64,000 nt of DNA from Fischerella sp. JS2. GTDB taxonomy: Bacteria > Cyanobacteriota > Cyanobacteriia > Cyanobacteriales > Nostocaceae. Below, in pieces: positions 1 to 9,050 of the stretch (positions are counted from its first letter, which is position 1; the number at the start of each line of letters is the position of its first letter). A model generated the notes under the pieces. It made no database searches. It saw only the letters and a list, made by a program, of their open reading frames with translations, and was not told the origin of the DNA. A program made the position numbers and the translations under genes. The stretch spans positions 3,100,001 to 3,164,000 of the forward strand of contig NZ_CP135918.1 of NCBI RefSeq assembly GCF_032393985.1. The letters are read 5' to 3'.

Positions 1-440
1 CAAACGGCAAAATAAACACCCTTAACGCCCTCTACTTCTATAGGGTGCGCTCCCAGTTTTTCATAAATGCGGTGATGGTTTCCTTCAGCAAACAAGTGTA
101 AATCAAACTCAGTTAAGCGGGGAGAACGGAAGGCATAAGGGTCGTAGATGACTCGTTCGTGTTCCCCTTCTTTGATTTTGAGTTGGTAGTTGGCTAATTC
201 TTTTGTTTCAATCGCGCACTCGAAAAAGTGAGGATCATGCACGCTTTGCATGGGGTATTCTTTTCTTTCTTCAGGAAGAATTACCCACGCCTGGCTGGCA
301 TTGGGTAGGTAGGCTCGCACAGCCCAGACAGTTTTGCCATTTGCTTCTACAAGGTGGGAACCCAATATTTCAAAAGGATCTTGATGTTGATTCCAAACGA
401 TGCGGTTTACTTGTTCGGGGGCAATCATGGTCATAGACAT
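1..440 (-). CDS. glgB: 1,4-alpha-glucan branching enzyme, N-terminal part (cut by window edge)
   Basis: Reading the minus strand from an ATG at 440 gives about 146 codons with no stop, running off the left edge. The peptide begins MSMTMIAPEQVNRIVWNQHQ and continues with DPFEILGSH and HDPHFFEC, the N-terminal CBM48-type region of cyanobacterial GlgB. The enzyme makes alpha-1,6 branches in glycogen in the cytoplasm. The catalytic GH13 domain lies outside the window, so catalytic residues cannot be checked. The start is supported by the family pattern; further ATGs lie at 434 and 428. Confidence 0.93.
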   Translation of the reverse strand, partial: MSMTMIAPEQVNRIVWNQHQDPFEILGSHLVEANGKTVWAVRAYLPNASQAWVILPEERKEYPMQSVHDPHFFECAIETKELANYQLKIKEGEHERVIYDPYAFRSPRLTEFDLHLFAEGNHHRIYEKLGAHPIEVEGVKGVYFAV

Positions 441-604
441 GGAGCTACCTATGTTGGTTGAATAAACTGGCTAAGTAAAACTGCTTTTTTAAGTTCTATA
501 TAATATTCTTTACAATTATTTGCAAATTTTGTCTTGAGGGTCATCATCAATTTGGGGGGAGACAAGGGAAAGGGGACAGGTCGGACGACGACTTGGGGGA
601 AGTC

Positions 605-668
605 AGAAGTCGGAAGTTGTAATTACTAACCACTAACCACTAACAATCGACAATTGACACTTGACCAT
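605..668. repeat. Short heptamer-type (STRR) repeat patch
   Basis: A run of ACTAACC-type heptamers is followed by 'caattgac/ttgaccattgac' motifs, between glgB and the next gene. The same words recur in most intergenic gaps of this window. No gene is seen in it. Confidence 0.6.
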
Positions 669-671
669 TGA

Positions 672-992
672 CTAAATCAATGTATCCAAAAATGGAAAAA
701 GCTGAAGTAAAGCTTTACGCAGTCTCAGCAAAAAGATATTTTCTCTGATGTTAGGACTTAGTTTTGGTGGTGGGGCTTGTTGTAGTTGGGCTTGCAGTTG
801 TGCATAGTCGGCTGCGGATAGGGGTTTGCCATCAATCGGCGATCGCGCTGCTAATATGATTTCTGTCCGTAATATTTCTTCTGGTATATCTTCTGGTGGT
901 GGTAATGCTGCTACTATTGCTCCCTGATAGCTCGTAATACTTACAACAATGCTACTAATAGCTGTTAAACAAATGTATTTTATATATTTCAT
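672..992 (-). CDS. Small exported protein, function unknown
   Basis: This 106-residue protein has a basic start (MKYIKYIC), a hydrophobic stretch to about residue 28 and a likely signal-peptidase site near the ALPPP segment, so it is probably exported. The mature part is short, Pro-rich and Gln-rich (LQAQLQQAPPP) and ends in a Leu-rich hydrophobic tail. I cannot name a domain; it looks like one of the lineage-specific cyanobacterial periplasmic proteins. It lies downstream of the PIN/TRAM gene on the same strand, but a strong terminator separates them, so it is probably transcribed alone. Confidence 0.65.
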   Translation of the reverse strand: MKYIKYICLTAISSIVVSITSYQGAIVAALPPPEDIPEEILRTEIILAARSPIDGKPLSAADYAQLQAQLQQAPPPKLSPNIRENIFLLRLRKALLQLFPFLDTLI

Positions 993-1089
993 CTTTATGA
1001 ATTTTTGATTTTTAATTTCGGTTATTTATTGCTAGACAGTTTATACCATAGTTACTGCCACACGACTTGTATATATTGAGCAATTCACC

Positions 1090-1121
1090 AAAAAATAACC
1101 GATGCAACTTGAGTGCATCGG
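1090..1121 (-). terminator. Rho-independent terminator of the PIN/TRAM gene
   Basis: On the minus strand a perfect 8-bp stem (CCGATGCA / TGCATCGG, 7-nt loop, 1099-1121) is followed by a T-rich run (complement of 1090-1097). It sits 40 bp after the stop of the PIN/TRAM gene. Confidence 0.8.
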
Positions 1122-1160
1122 TAAGAAAAACATTTAGTAAACTTAAGCTGGACATTTCCT

Positions 1161-2237
1161 TCATGCCAACGCAGATGCTTGAGGTTTGGCGAAAATCATC
1201 CTGCCGGCAGATGTTTGTAAGGCGCTAGTAACTATTACCCGCAATTCACCACCTACATAATTGCTACCTTCTTCAACCACAACCATTGTGCCATCGTCTA
1301 GGTAGCCAATGCCTTGACTAGGTTCTTTGCCTTCTTTGAGAATCTTGAGGTCAATGTTATCGCCTGGTAAATAAGTGGGACGTACAGCATTAACCAAATC
1401 GTTAACATTTAAAACAGGCACTTTTTGCACACTGGCGACTTTGGATAAGTTATAGTCGTTGGTTAAAAGTGTGCCATTGATTTCTTGGGCAAAGCGGACT
1501 AACTTCGCATCAACAGTTGTGATATCGTCGTAGTCTATTGAGTTAATCAAAATGCGATCAGGGTACACTGTTTTAATCCGGTTGAGAATTTCTAGTCCCC
1601 GTCTTCCCCGTACGCGTTTTTGGTCTTTGCTTGCATCCGCTACTTGTTGCAGTTCTTGTAAAACAAATTGCGGTACGAGTAATTGTCCTTCTAAAAAGCC
1701 AGTTTCTAGAAGAGTTTCAATACGACCATCAATAATGCAGCTGGTGTCTAATACTTTGGTGCTAGCTGGTTTGAGGGTTCCTTCTACCACCATTGTTTCT
1801 ACAGTATTGGGATTAATCAAACGCAATAAACCACGTCCGTGGGTATCTGCAAGATTCATGCCAGTGTATGCCAGTACAATGCTCCCAACAACTGCTACCA
1901 ATGGCTTAATAAAGCTAAAATCGTTGGGAATCGGTAGCAAGAATAGAGGTGCTAGCATTAAATTAGCGATCAATAACCCAATAACTAGACCGATCGCACG
2001 AGTTAAGATGATTTCAAATGGCATCTCCCGCACTTGACTTTCTAAGCGGCGATAGGCGGTCTGAAATCTCAGTCCAACTGCACCGCCAATAATAGCAGCA
2101 AAAGCAGCAAAAACTAAGCGGAGAGCTTCTTGGTTTGTCACCCGTTCGAGTGCCCCATTTGGTAGAAACTCGATACTATAGTAGCCTACGCCTGCTGCTG
2201 CCAGGATGAATGAAAAAATGATAATTGCATCTAGCAT
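1161..2237 (-). CDS. Membrane-anchored PIN/TRAM-domain protein (YacL-like)
   Basis: The N-terminal third carries about four hydrophobic segments. A PIN nuclease fold follows, with the expected acidic residues in DTSCIIDGR, VLQELQQ, TTVDAKLV and TNDYNLS, and then a C-terminal TRAM domain (GIGYLDDGTMVVVEEG). The order TM-PIN-TRAM matches the YacL family widespread in cyanobacteria and Firmicutes. Metal-dependent RNase activity at the membrane is a family inference. I chose the ATG at 2237 (MLDAIIIFSF) because the longer frame to 2258 starts only with TTG and adds residues not typical of the family. A clear terminator lies downstream. Confidence 0.85.
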   Translation of the reverse strand: MLDAIIIFSFILAAAGVGYYSIEFLPNGALERVTNQEALRLVFAAFAAIIGGAVGLRFQTAYRRLESQVREMPFEIILTRAIGLVIGLLIANLMLAPLFLLPIPNDFSFIKPLVAVVGSIVLAYTGMNLADTHGRGLLRLINPNTVETMVVEGTLKPASTKVLDTSCIIDGRIETLLETGFLEGQLLVPQFVLQELQQVADASKDQKRVRGRRGLEILNRIKTVYPDRILINSIDYDDITTVDAKLVRFAQEINGTLLTNDYNLSKVASVQKVPVLNVNDLVNAVRPTYLPGDNIDLKILKEGKEPSQGIGYLDDGTMVVVEEGSNYVGGELRVIVTSALQTSAGRMIFAKPQASALA

Positions 2238-2589
2238 AATAGTGTTGTTTTCCTGCAACAGTGTTAGTCGATAAGTAAAGTAATTTTTATCTCATCGCTA
2301 AGAGCGATTTAGAATATTTACGCTCATACTAGATGTTGAGACTGACAACATCTGCACTCATTATAACTAATGATTTTTATGCTCTATTATTGCCATCTTT
2401 TTACTGAAAAACGATAAAAAATTGTTAATAAATAGCTAGAAATAATAAAGATAAAATGCTAACTACAAAAACACTGTCAGGAAGCAGATTTGCCCTTTTG
2501 CCTTATATGTTCTGTCTTCTGTATTTTACTTAACTTATTAATTTTCATGTTTTGTAATTCTCATAATCATATTTTAATTTTCACTTAAA
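2238..2589. other. Divergent intergenic region, no gene seen
   Basis: This AT-rich gap lies between two divergently transcribed genes (PIN/TRAM on minus, hemW on plus), so it should hold both promoters. I see no repeat family, hairpin or ORF that I can support. Confidence 0.6.
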
Positions 2590-3774
2590 ATGGCACAAAA
2601 AGATATATTTTCAGCTATTCCAACTTCTGTCTATATACATATTCCCTTTTGCAGACGCCGATGCTTTTACTGTGATTTTCCTATTTCTGTCGTGGGCGAT
2701 CGCTTGCGTGGTGAAACATCGGGTACAATCTCTCAATACGTAGACTTTCTTTGTCAAGAAATTGCCATTGCTTCTGTTTTTAGTCAATCTTTGCAGACAA
2801 TTTTCTTTGGTGGTGGTACTCCGTCACTTTTATCTGTGCAACAATTGCAACATATATTAAAAACTTTAGAGCAAAAATTTGATATTTCTCCTGGGGTAGA
2901 AATTTCTATGGAAATAGACCCAGGGACGTTTGATTTAGAGCATATTCAAGGTTATCGTAGTGCAGGCGTCAACCGTGTGAGTTTGGGTGTACAAGCCTTT
3001 GATGCAGATTTATTGCAAGCTTGTGGGCGATCGCATTCTGTTAACGATATTTACCAAGCAGTAGAATTAATTTCGCAAGTCGGCTTTCCTAACTTTAGCA
3101 TAGACCTTATATCAGGATTACCGCATCAAACTCTAGATAGGTGGCAGGAGTCATTAGAAAAAGCAATTGCGATCGCACCAACCCATATATCTATATATGA
3201 CCTGACCATAGAACCTGGAACTGCCTTTGGTCGTTATTACAAAGGGGGTACTCATCCCCTACCCACAGATGAAACTACAGTCAAAATGTACCAGATGGCA
3301 CAGCAAATCCTCACCAATGCAGGCTATGAACATTATGAAATTTCCAACTATGCCCAAGTCGGACACCAGTGTCAGCATAATCGAGTTTACTGGCAAAATC
3401 TTCCTTACTATGGCTTTGGTATGGGTGCAGCCAGTTACATAGAAGGGAAAAGATTTACCCGTCCCCGTAAAACCAAAGAATATTATCAATGGGTAGAAAC
3501 TGGCTGTGTAATTGATTGTGAAGTGACATCAGCAGATGAAATTTTGTTAGAAACCTTAATGCTAGGGTTACGGTTAGCAGAAGGTGTCAATTTAGCAGTG
3601 CTAACAGAACAGTTTGGCAAAAAGAAGATTGAAGAGATTGAGAAATTTTTACAGCCGTATTTGCATAAAGGCTGGGTAAAACTCGAGGGAGAAAGGTTGC
3701 GTTTGAGTGATCCCAATGGTTTTTTGTTTTCTAACGTGATTTTGGCAAAGTTGTTTGCTGAGTTAGGGGATTAG
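2590..3774 (+). CDS. hemW: HemW-type radical SAM protein (coproporphyrinogen III oxidase-like)
   Basis: The protein has 394 residues. The N-terminus carries the radical-SAM cluster motif CRRRCFYC (Cx3Cx2C) after VYIHIPF, then the glycine-rich FFGGGTPS, the EIDPGTF and NRVSLGVQAF segments and the C-terminal HemN-type region (MGLRLAEGVNL). The length and the lack of the long N-terminal extension of true HemN favour HemW, a heme-binding protein thought to deliver heme to respiratory enzymes, rather than the anaerobic oxidase. In databases such genes are often labelled hemN-like. ATG 2590 is the only reasonable start. The gene is monocistronic, facing away from the PIN/TRAM gene. Confidence 0.88.
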   Translation: MAQKDIFSAIPTSVYIHIPFCRRRCFYCDFPISVVGDRLRGETSGTISQYVDFLCQEIAIASVFSQSLQTIFFGGGTPSLLSVQQLQHILKTLEQKFDISPGVEISMEIDPGTFDLEHIQGYRSAGVNRVSLGVQAFDADLLQACGRSHSVNDIYQAVELISQVGFPNFSIDLISGLPHQTLDRWQESLEKAIAIAPTHISIYDLTIEPGTAFGRYYKGGTHPLPTDETTVKMYQMAQQILTNAGYEHYEISNYAQVGHQCQHNRVYWQNLPYYGFGMGAASYIEGKRFTRPRKTKEYYQWVETGCVIDCEVTSADEILLETLMLGLRLAEGVNLAVLTEQFGKKKIEEIEKFLQPYLHKGWVKLEGERLRLSDPNGFLFSNVILAKLFAELGD

Positions 3775-3931
3775 GGAGATGGGGAGGTAGGGATTAGGGG
3801 CAGTGGGGAGTGTGGGGAGTGTGGGGAGTGTGGGGAGTGTGAGGGGTGTGTAGACACGCTCATAGGCTTAAGGTAAGGGTGGGGTGTGAGGAGTAAACAA
3901 CTAACCACTAACTTTGACCAATGACAATTGA
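3775..3931. repeat. G-rich tandem repeat and dispersed repeat patch
   Basis: Four copies of the 9-bp word GTGGGGAGT lie in tandem at 3803-3838. They are followed by a diverged copy of the 'gtgtgtagac...cttaaggtaagggtgg' dispersed element that is much better preserved at 17071-17216 and 33486-33614. STRR-type words close the patch. It separates two convergent genes. Confidence 0.75.
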
Positions 3932-4255
3932 CTACTTTTGCATCACAGTTGCGATCGCTTCTTCGAGTTGTTGTTGCGGTAGGGTGGTTAAAATAAATAC
4001 TTCTTGTACAGTTTTACCGTGACGTGCAATTAATTTAAACCCGCCCCGAATGGGTACAGACACTCGCAATTGCAACTTTGGGCTGTGACCTTTGACCCGT
4101 CCAAGTTGTCCTGGGGTGACAGTTTGAATCCCATCTAGTTTGCACAGACGTTCGAGGATGGGAATAAGTCCAGGGATATGGGTTGAGTGATTCCAAACTA
4201 ATCTGCCATCTTTAACAGGTGTTGCTTTGCGGGTATCTGGGGTGGGTTTGGTCAT
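3932..4255 (-). CDS. DUF2103 protein (predicted metal-binding)
   Basis: This 107-residue protein carries the DUF2103 pattern: GRLVWNHSTHIPGLIPILERL near the start, LGRVKGHSPKLQLRVSVP in the middle and FKLIARHGKTVQEVFI at the end. The conserved His residues are the reason the family is called metal-binding; no reaction is known. Its start lies only 5 bp after the clpS stop on the same strand, so the two are very likely co-transcribed. The pairing with ClpS could mean a link to proteolysis, but that is inference. Confidence 0.8.
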   Translation of the reverse strand: MTKPTPDTRKATPVKDGRLVWNHSTHIPGLIPILERLCKLDGIQTVTPGQLGRVKGHSPKLQLRVSVPIRGGFKLIARHGKTVQEVFILTTLPQQQLEEAIATVMQK

Positions 4256-4260
4256 AAATT

Positions 4261-4554
4261 TTACGCTGCTTCCAGAGGAGCCATTGTGAGACCGGCTCGA
4301 CGTAATTGCTGATGGTAAAGTTCAGCTGGTTCTTGTGGCCCAGTCCAAACAATGGCTTGACCTTCGTAGTGTACTTGGTTTGTGAGTTCCCAAGCGCGAT
4401 CGCTAGTCATTCCCGGAATATACTTTACCAAGCACTCAGCAACATGCTGAAAAGTATTGAAATCATCGTTTAAAACAATGACTTTGTAATTTGGATAGGT
4501 CTTACGGGTAACTTGAGTTGACCGTTCAGGAGCTATAGTTGGTGTCGCTGCCAT
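4261..4554 (-). CDS. clpS: ATP-dependent Clp protease adaptor ClpS
   Basis: The core YKVIVLNDDFNTFQHVAECL is the ClpS signature (the NDDxT/N-type loop that binds N-degron substrates), followed by the family's AWELTNQVHYEGQAIVW segment. ClpS delivers substrates with destabilising N-terminal residues to ClpC/ClpP in the cytoplasm. I place the start at the ATG at 4554 (MAATPTIAPERS), giving about 97 residues, close to the usual cyanobacterial length. An in-frame upstream ATG at 4602 would add 16 residues. DUF2103 follows 5 bp downstream. Confidence 0.9.
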   Translation of the reverse strand: MAATPTIAPERSTQVTRKTYPNYKVIVLNDDFNTFQHVAECLVKYIPGMTSDRAWELTNQVHYEGQAIVWTGPQEPAELYHQQLRRAGLTMAPLEAA

Positions 4555-4639
4555 CCCGTAAACAGCTGCTGAAAGTTTGGTAATCATAAAATAATTAACC
4601 AACAGGTCTTTACAAAACTACACTACAACTAACAGTTTA

Positions 4640-4759
4640 GTCTATGGGTAATGGTTAGTGGATAGTGGTTAGTGGTTAGTGGTCAATATCCAACTACTAA
4701 CTACTAATGTACAGACGCGAGGAACATCGCGTCTCTACCCACTAACTACTAACTACTAA
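4640..4759. repeat. STRR heptamers plus a GACGCGA palindrome copy
   Basis: Heptamers of the TTAGTGG type (4650-4685) and 'actaacta' words flank a palindromic element at 4709-4738 with arms GACGCGA/TCGCGTC and a short spacer. That element is one copy of a family found at least eight more times in this window. Confidence 0.8.
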
Positions 4760-6793
4760 CTACTTCCAATCTTCCCAATTTTGATTGAAAATTGAGGTAT
4801 CAGGGAAAGCGGTGGGGTTGCCGTTTTTCTTGAGTAGTTGTTGCAATTTTAGTAATTGCGGTTCTGGTTTGGGCAAATCATCTACAAGTTGATAGGGAGC
4901 GATGTTGTTTTTCAAAGCGAAAGCTGCTGTAGTTCCAGCAGCTGCACCAGCAGACCATTCAAAGGAGTGTACACGGTAGGCTGCTGCTGCAATGTGACTG
5001 GTAGCAATACTTTTACCTCCTACTAACAAATTATCAATTTTTTGTGGGATCATTGCCCGCAGAGCTATTTGGAAGGGGTAAGCTTGACCTGCACCGCGTC
5101 TTTCACCTACGCGTTCTGTGTTTCCTGGTGCTTCTGGCGGGCTTTTTGTCATACAGGGGTGAAAGTCGATCGCATAATGCCCAATTCCAATCGCATCGGG
5201 AAAGATAGTCGAACGAGTCCGCCGAGCAACGTTTTCCGGACGCTGCTGGCCTGAAAGTACAGATAAAGCTTCCAAACCTGCCAGTGTCGCTTTCAAGCGG
5301 CGATATTCAGCTGGTGGAAGGATTTTGCGGTAGTACTCATCATCATAATTACGACGAGAAATATCAACTTCCCAAATACTAAAGCCTTGAGGCGCACCCC
5401 AGCTAGGACGGCCGATGATCCGCCTGCCTTCGCGCATATATGGGTATTTTGACAAACCGTGGGCTGTTCCCATCGGGGAATCTAACCCAGAAAGAAAGCG
5501 ATTGTTTGGTTGTTGCTGCTTAACGCCATTCCCTAATTGAGAATCTGTAGTTCCTGCTGTCAACCAGTAATAATAACCAAGAGCATTTTCCTCACCTTTA
5601 CGCAAGGTTTCCACTCGCAGTCCACCCAGCCAACCACCAGGGTTAAGTTGTCCGGTAGCTTTGAGTTGCTCACGAGTGTAAATTAGGTTATCTTTGGCAC
5701 TTCCCGGGCGGTAGTCATTACCCCAAGTCCAGTTTTGCATGGAAATGTCACCTGGTACAGGAGCCGTAAAAGTTATACCGCCAAATTTCATTTCTTCGCC
5801 TTTGCGGGGACTCCAGATGCGACGGTAAGTAAATACTAGAGGAAAGCTTGCCAGTCGTTTTAACTCATAGCTGTAGTAGGGTGAGTACTGCATGTAGAAT
5901 GGAGGCATGGTCTGCTTTTGCGGTTCCTTGGTTGCCTCCATTGCAAAGGTGTAAGTGAAGCCTTGAGTGCAATAGGGATCGTTGGTAGCGCTAGAAGATG
6001 AAGGCTCTAAATAAGAACGCGCATCAATACCCAGACGATAGGGAACATCAGCAAGAGCAATAATTTCTCCAGTTTCACTGGCATCTACAATATACCAGTT
6101 AGGAACATTGCCTTTTTTTACTTGTTTGGGAGCCAGGCGAATAATGGTTTTGGTAAAGCGGGAAGAATTGAGATAGGTATAGGCGTCTTGGATGCTTTGG
6201 GATAAGGTAAAAGTATTGAGTGGGGGAGCATTGGGTGCTGGTTTATGTTGGATGGCGATCGCATTATTAATGATTTTGCCATCAGAACTGATATTCAATT
6301 CTTTAATGACTGTATTTGGGAACCATTGCAGCTTTCCTTTGCCCTTTTTTTCAGCATCTTTGAGCATGGAACTCAAGATTTGATGTCCATCCTTGGGCAT
6401 AAAACAGGAATCACTCACCCAGCAGTTACCAGGGTTGAGTTTGCCGTATTTGCGTTCAATCCGCTTTCGCAGTTCTAAGTACCCGCGAGAGTAGTATAAC
6501 TTGGCTCGTTGGGTTGGTCGTTCATCCAGCGCTGAAGTTCCTTGAGCAGAAATCTGTCCTCCCAGCCAGTCGGTAATTTCTGTCAGACAAACCGTTCTCC
6601 CAGCTAGTAAAGCTTCGTAGGCAGTCGCCACACCAGACAGTCCACCACCAACAACCAGAATGTCACAGTTTACCGTTTTGTCTGGTGTTCTGGGTGGTGC
6701 TGCAATTACAGCGTAAGGTGCAATCAAACTAGAAATGAGAGTCAGACTAATTAAACAGGTGTGGTGACGAGATGCTAGATGTTTACGCTTCAT
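4760..6793 (-). CDS. Exported FAD-dependent oxidoreductase
   Basis: From the ATG at 6793 the protein (677 aa) begins MKRKHLASRHHTCLISLTLI, a signal peptide ending near AVIAAPP, so it is likely periplasmic. The FAD-binding Rossmann motif VVGGGLSG lies at about residues 48-54 of the precursor, followed by LTEITDWLGGQISAQG, typical of the FAD-dependent oxidoreductase family with a succinate-dehydrogenase-like fold (PF12831). Near the C-terminus LLVGGKSIATSHIAAAA completes the FAD site. The substrate is unknown. A longer frame to 6826 adds 11 residues before the signal peptide and is less likely. The gene stands alone. Confidence 0.82.
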   Translation of the reverse strand: MKRKHLASRHHTCLISLTLISSLIAPYAVIAAPPRTPDKTVNCDILVVGGGLSGVATAYEALLAGRTVCLTEITDWLGGQISAQGTSALDERPTQRAKLYYSRGYLELRKRIERKYGKLNPGNCWVSDSCFMPKDGHQILSSMLKDAEKKGKGKLQWFPNTVIKELNISSDGKIINNAIAIQHKPAPNAPPLNTFTLSQSIQDAYTYLNSSRFTKTIIRLAPKQVKKGNVPNWYIVDASETGEIIALADVPYRLGIDARSYLEPSSSSATNDPYCTQGFTYTFAMEATKEPQKQTMPPFYMQYSPYYSYELKRLASFPLVFTYRRIWSPRKGEEMKFGGITFTAPVPGDISMQNWTWGNDYRPGSAKDNLIYTREQLKATGQLNPGGWLGGLRVETLRKGEENALGYYYWLTAGTTDSQLGNGVKQQQPNNRFLSGLDSPMGTAHGLSKYPYMREGRRIIGRPSWGAPQGFSIWEVDISRRNYDDEYYRKILPPAEYRRLKATLAGLEALSVLSGQQRPENVARRTRSTIFPDAIGIGHYAIDFHPCMTKSPPEAPGNTERVGERRGAGQAYPFQIALRAMIPQKIDNLLVGGKSIATSHIAAAAYRVHSFEWSAGAAAGTTAAFALKNNIAPYQLVDDLPKPEPQLLKLQQLLKKNGNPTAFPDTSIFNQNWEDWK

Positions 6794-7219
6794 GTTAACT
6801 AAAATTCCGCTCAACTCCTCGATCACGGCTTCGTAACCTGAAACTAAAGTTCAGGCCCAAAGCAGAAACCCGTAAAACGGGTTGAATATAGAAGCCGGAA
6901 ATTTATTTTACGGCTACTTTTGCAAGTAAATTCAACCGCTACGGGTGTCTATAAGATGACAAGCCGCGATTTTACTTTCGCTACGTACTTTATCAGCTCT
7001 TGATGACAGATAGCCTACATTCCCCAGTTTTATACATAGTTGAGTTTATCAGCCAAGGTTCGCCTAATTTTTATTTATATGCATTAAGAGTAGAGAAGAC
7101 TGCTTTAGTGTTTTTTACTGGGCAATTTTCTCTTTAGTTTATTTAGGGTTAACTCGCTGTGTTTTCCAGTAAAGCATCTGAAGCGATAATCATGCTAGTA
7201 GTCTGCGAACTTGAACTTC
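6794..7219. other. Divergent intergenic region
   Basis: This gap between the FAD oxidoreductase (minus) and hisC (plus) should hold both promoters. It includes a 79-bp element with inverted ends at 6868-6946, listed separately. The rest is AT-rich and I see nothing else in it. Confidence 0.5.
6868..6946. repeat. 79-bp element with imperfect inverted ends
   Basis: The left end (ACCCGTAAAACGGGTTGAAT) and the reverse complement of the right end (ACCCGTAGCGGTTGAATTTA) match over about 17 positions with a small gap. The left end also folds on itself (CCCGT/ACGGG), and an inner AGCCG/CGGCT pair follows. It looks like a MITE or the remnant of a transposon end. Confidence 0.55.
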
Positions 7220-8272
7220 ATGAGTTACTTCCGTCCTGCCATTGATGCCATGACTGGTTACGTTCCCGGAGAACAACCAAAACCGGGAACCAAAATTATT
7301 AAGCTGAATACCAATGAAAATCCTTACCCGCCATCACCAGACGCACTCAATATCCTGAGAAACCTAGACAGCGAGTGGTTACGACGTTATCCTGATCCCT
7401 TTGCGCGTGAGTTTTGTGCTGCTGTGAGTGAAGCATTGGGTGTACCCGCAGATTGGATCATTGTTGGTAACGGTAGTGATGATGTGCTGAATGTGTTGGT
7501 GCGTGCTTGTGCGGAAGGACGCGATCGCAAAGTTGTTTACCCAATGCCGACTTACGTTTTGTATCGCACACTAGCAGCGATGCAACCAGCAGAAGTTGTC
7601 GAAGTTCCCTATCCCCAAGATTTTACGCTGCCTATTGATGATCTGGTTGCTGCTAATGGGGCGATTACCTTTATTGCTTCTCCCAACAGTCCTTCTGGTC
7701 ATTCTGTACCTTTGGATGATTTGCGTACTTTAGCACGGCAAGTTGCAGGAATTGTTGTGATCGATGAAGCGTATGTTGATTTTGCTGAATCTTCTGCCTT
7801 GCCGTTGGTGCAGGAATTTGAGAATGTGATTGTATTGCGTACTTTATCTAAAGGCTACTCTCTGGCAGGCTTACGTATGGGTTTTGCTGTAGCTCATCCC
7901 AAGTTACTAGCAGGTTTGTTTAAAGTTAAAGATAGTTACAACATTGATGCGATCGCCACTCTCGTTGGTGCAGCAGCGATGCGGGATCAAGCTTATAAAA
8001 ATGCTTGTGCTGAGAAAGTAAAAATATCACGAGCAAAGCTGACTGTTGACTTAAAAAACTTGGGTTTCACAGTTCTTGATTCCCAAGGCAATTTTGTCCT
8101 TGCTACACCTCCCGAAAACTATGCAGAACAGCTTTATTTAGGATTGAAGGAACGAGGAATTCTAGTGCGCTACTTCAAACAACCAGGATTAGACAATAAA
8201 CTGCGGATTTCAGTCGGCACAGATGAACAGAATCAAACATTAATTGAAGCTTTAGTCAGCTTACTGAAATGA
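7220..8272 (+). CDS. hisC: Histidinol-phosphate aminotransferase
   Basis: This class-II-fold PLP aminotransferase of about 350 residues makes L-histidinol phosphate in histidine synthesis. It has the N-terminal KLNTNENPYPPSP, the cofactor-region motifs GNGSDDVLN and SPNSPSGH, DEAYVDF, and the PLP lysine in RTLSKGYSLAGLRMGF. I prefer the ATG at 7220 (MSYFRPAIDAM); the frame can be extended to a TTG at 7211 but that adds only MNF. No other his genes are adjacent, as is usual in cyanobacteria. Confidence 0.94.
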   Translation: MSYFRPAIDAMTGYVPGEQPKPGTKIIKLNTNENPYPPSPDALNILRNLDSEWLRRYPDPFAREFCAAVSEALGVPADWIIVGNGSDDVLNVLVRACAEGRDRKVVYPMPTYVLYRTLAAMQPAEVVEVPYPQDFTLPIDDLVAANGAITFIASPNSPSGHSVPLDDLRTLARQVAGIVVIDEAYVDFAESSALPLVQEFENVIVLRTLSKGYSLAGLRMGFAVAHPKLLAGLFKVKDSYNIDAIATLVGAAAMRDQAYKNACAEKVKISRAKLTVDLKNLGFTVLDSQGNFVLATPPENYAEQLYLGLKERGILVRYFKQPGLDNKLRISVGTDEQNQTLIEALVSLLK

Positions 8273-8317
8273 AATCTTAGTACAACATTTTACAATTTGT
8301 CGCAAATAAAATTCTGA

Positions 8318-8460
8318 AAAACTCTGCGCCCCCACCGAAGCTTTGAGCCTGGCTATCGCGAGGATCTTACGCTAACGGAGGAAACCTCCGCACCCTTCGG
8401 GAAGCCGCGCAAAGCGCGTCTACAAACTTCTCTGTGCGCGACTCTGCGTTAAAGGTTGTT
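8318..8460. repeat. Dispersed 'ctctgcg' repeat with small hairpins
   Basis: The stretch begins with 'aactctgcgcccccaccg' and ends with 'gcgactctgcgttaaagg'. Between lie three small hairpins: CGGAGG/CCTCCG, CCCTTCGGG and GCGC/GCGC. Related sequence occurs at 21610-21700 and 52536-52665. An ORF across it is only a shadow. Confidence 0.65.
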
Positions 8461-8511
8461 AGTGTACTTAGTTCGTAGTAAGCACAAAGCCTGCTTACTA
8501 CGAACTGATCA

Positions 8512-8838
8512 CTATTCCTCAACTTGATGGACTGCAAACTTATGTAGAGGCAGACTAACAATACAAGAAAATGTTAAGAAATACGACAAAGCAGTTGTAA
8601 TCCTCAAAGTCATCTGTATGGCTTCCCAATGAGGTAACACTAATTTTTCAATACCAAAAGCAACGCAGTAAACTAGCCAGTAACAAAAGGTCATTCTAAA
8701 TAAAATTACCTCTGTTGCATCTGCATCATCTTTTTGTTTGTGCTGTTTGTTCTCCCACAGTAAAAGCAGACCAATAATACAGGCTATACAAGAAACAGCA
8801 ACAAAAAAATCATGACAAAGAAAGTTTACTGAAGGCAT
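8512..8838 (-). CDS. Small membrane protein, function unknown
   Basis: This 108-residue protein has three or four hydrophobic segments: about residues 9-28 (FFVAVSCIACIIGLLLLWEN), 47-64 and 78-100. A charged loop with KQHKQKDDADATE lies after the first. I recognise no family. The start (MPSVNFLCHDFF) is the only ATG that includes the first helix. The base composition is like its neighbours. It stands alone between repeat patches, so its reality rests on length and the coherent membrane pattern. Confidence 0.55.
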   Translation of the reverse strand: MPSVNFLCHDFFVAVSCIACIIGLLLLWENKQHKQKDDADATEVILFRMTFCYWLVYCVAFGIEKLVLPHWEAIQMTLRITTALSYFLTFSCIVSLPLHKFAVHQVEE

Positions 8839-8969
8839 TTTTCTTTATTCCAAAATTTTTTCTATTTTTAGATCAGTCTAAAGGAATAGATATAACGACA
8901 TAGGCAAATAGTTACAAACTGAAATAGATTCTCAGAAGTATGTAAATAATTGCTACGAATTTATAAATT

Positions 8970-9027
8970 TTGCTTGGGGTCTTGGTGTCTTTGTGGTTTC
9001 AATAATTTTTTACACCACTAAGACATA
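8970..9027. repeat. Dispersed inverted repeat ('cttggtgtctttgtgg' family)
   Basis: The left arm CTTGGTGTCTTTGTGGT faces a diverged right arm (ACCACTAAGACATAAAG). The same family forms a better-matched hairpin at 54858-54925. Confidence 0.6.
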
Positions 9028-9050
9028 AAGATAAAAATAACCCAACTCAG

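Noticed and set aside
203-436. 77-codon plus-strand ORF in the first 440 bp
   Set aside because: It lies antisense to the glgB coding sequence, which has clear family motifs.
8367-8561. 64-codon minus-strand ORF
   Set aside because: It translates the dispersed hairpin repeat and overlaps the end of the small membrane-protein gene; no protein-like pattern.
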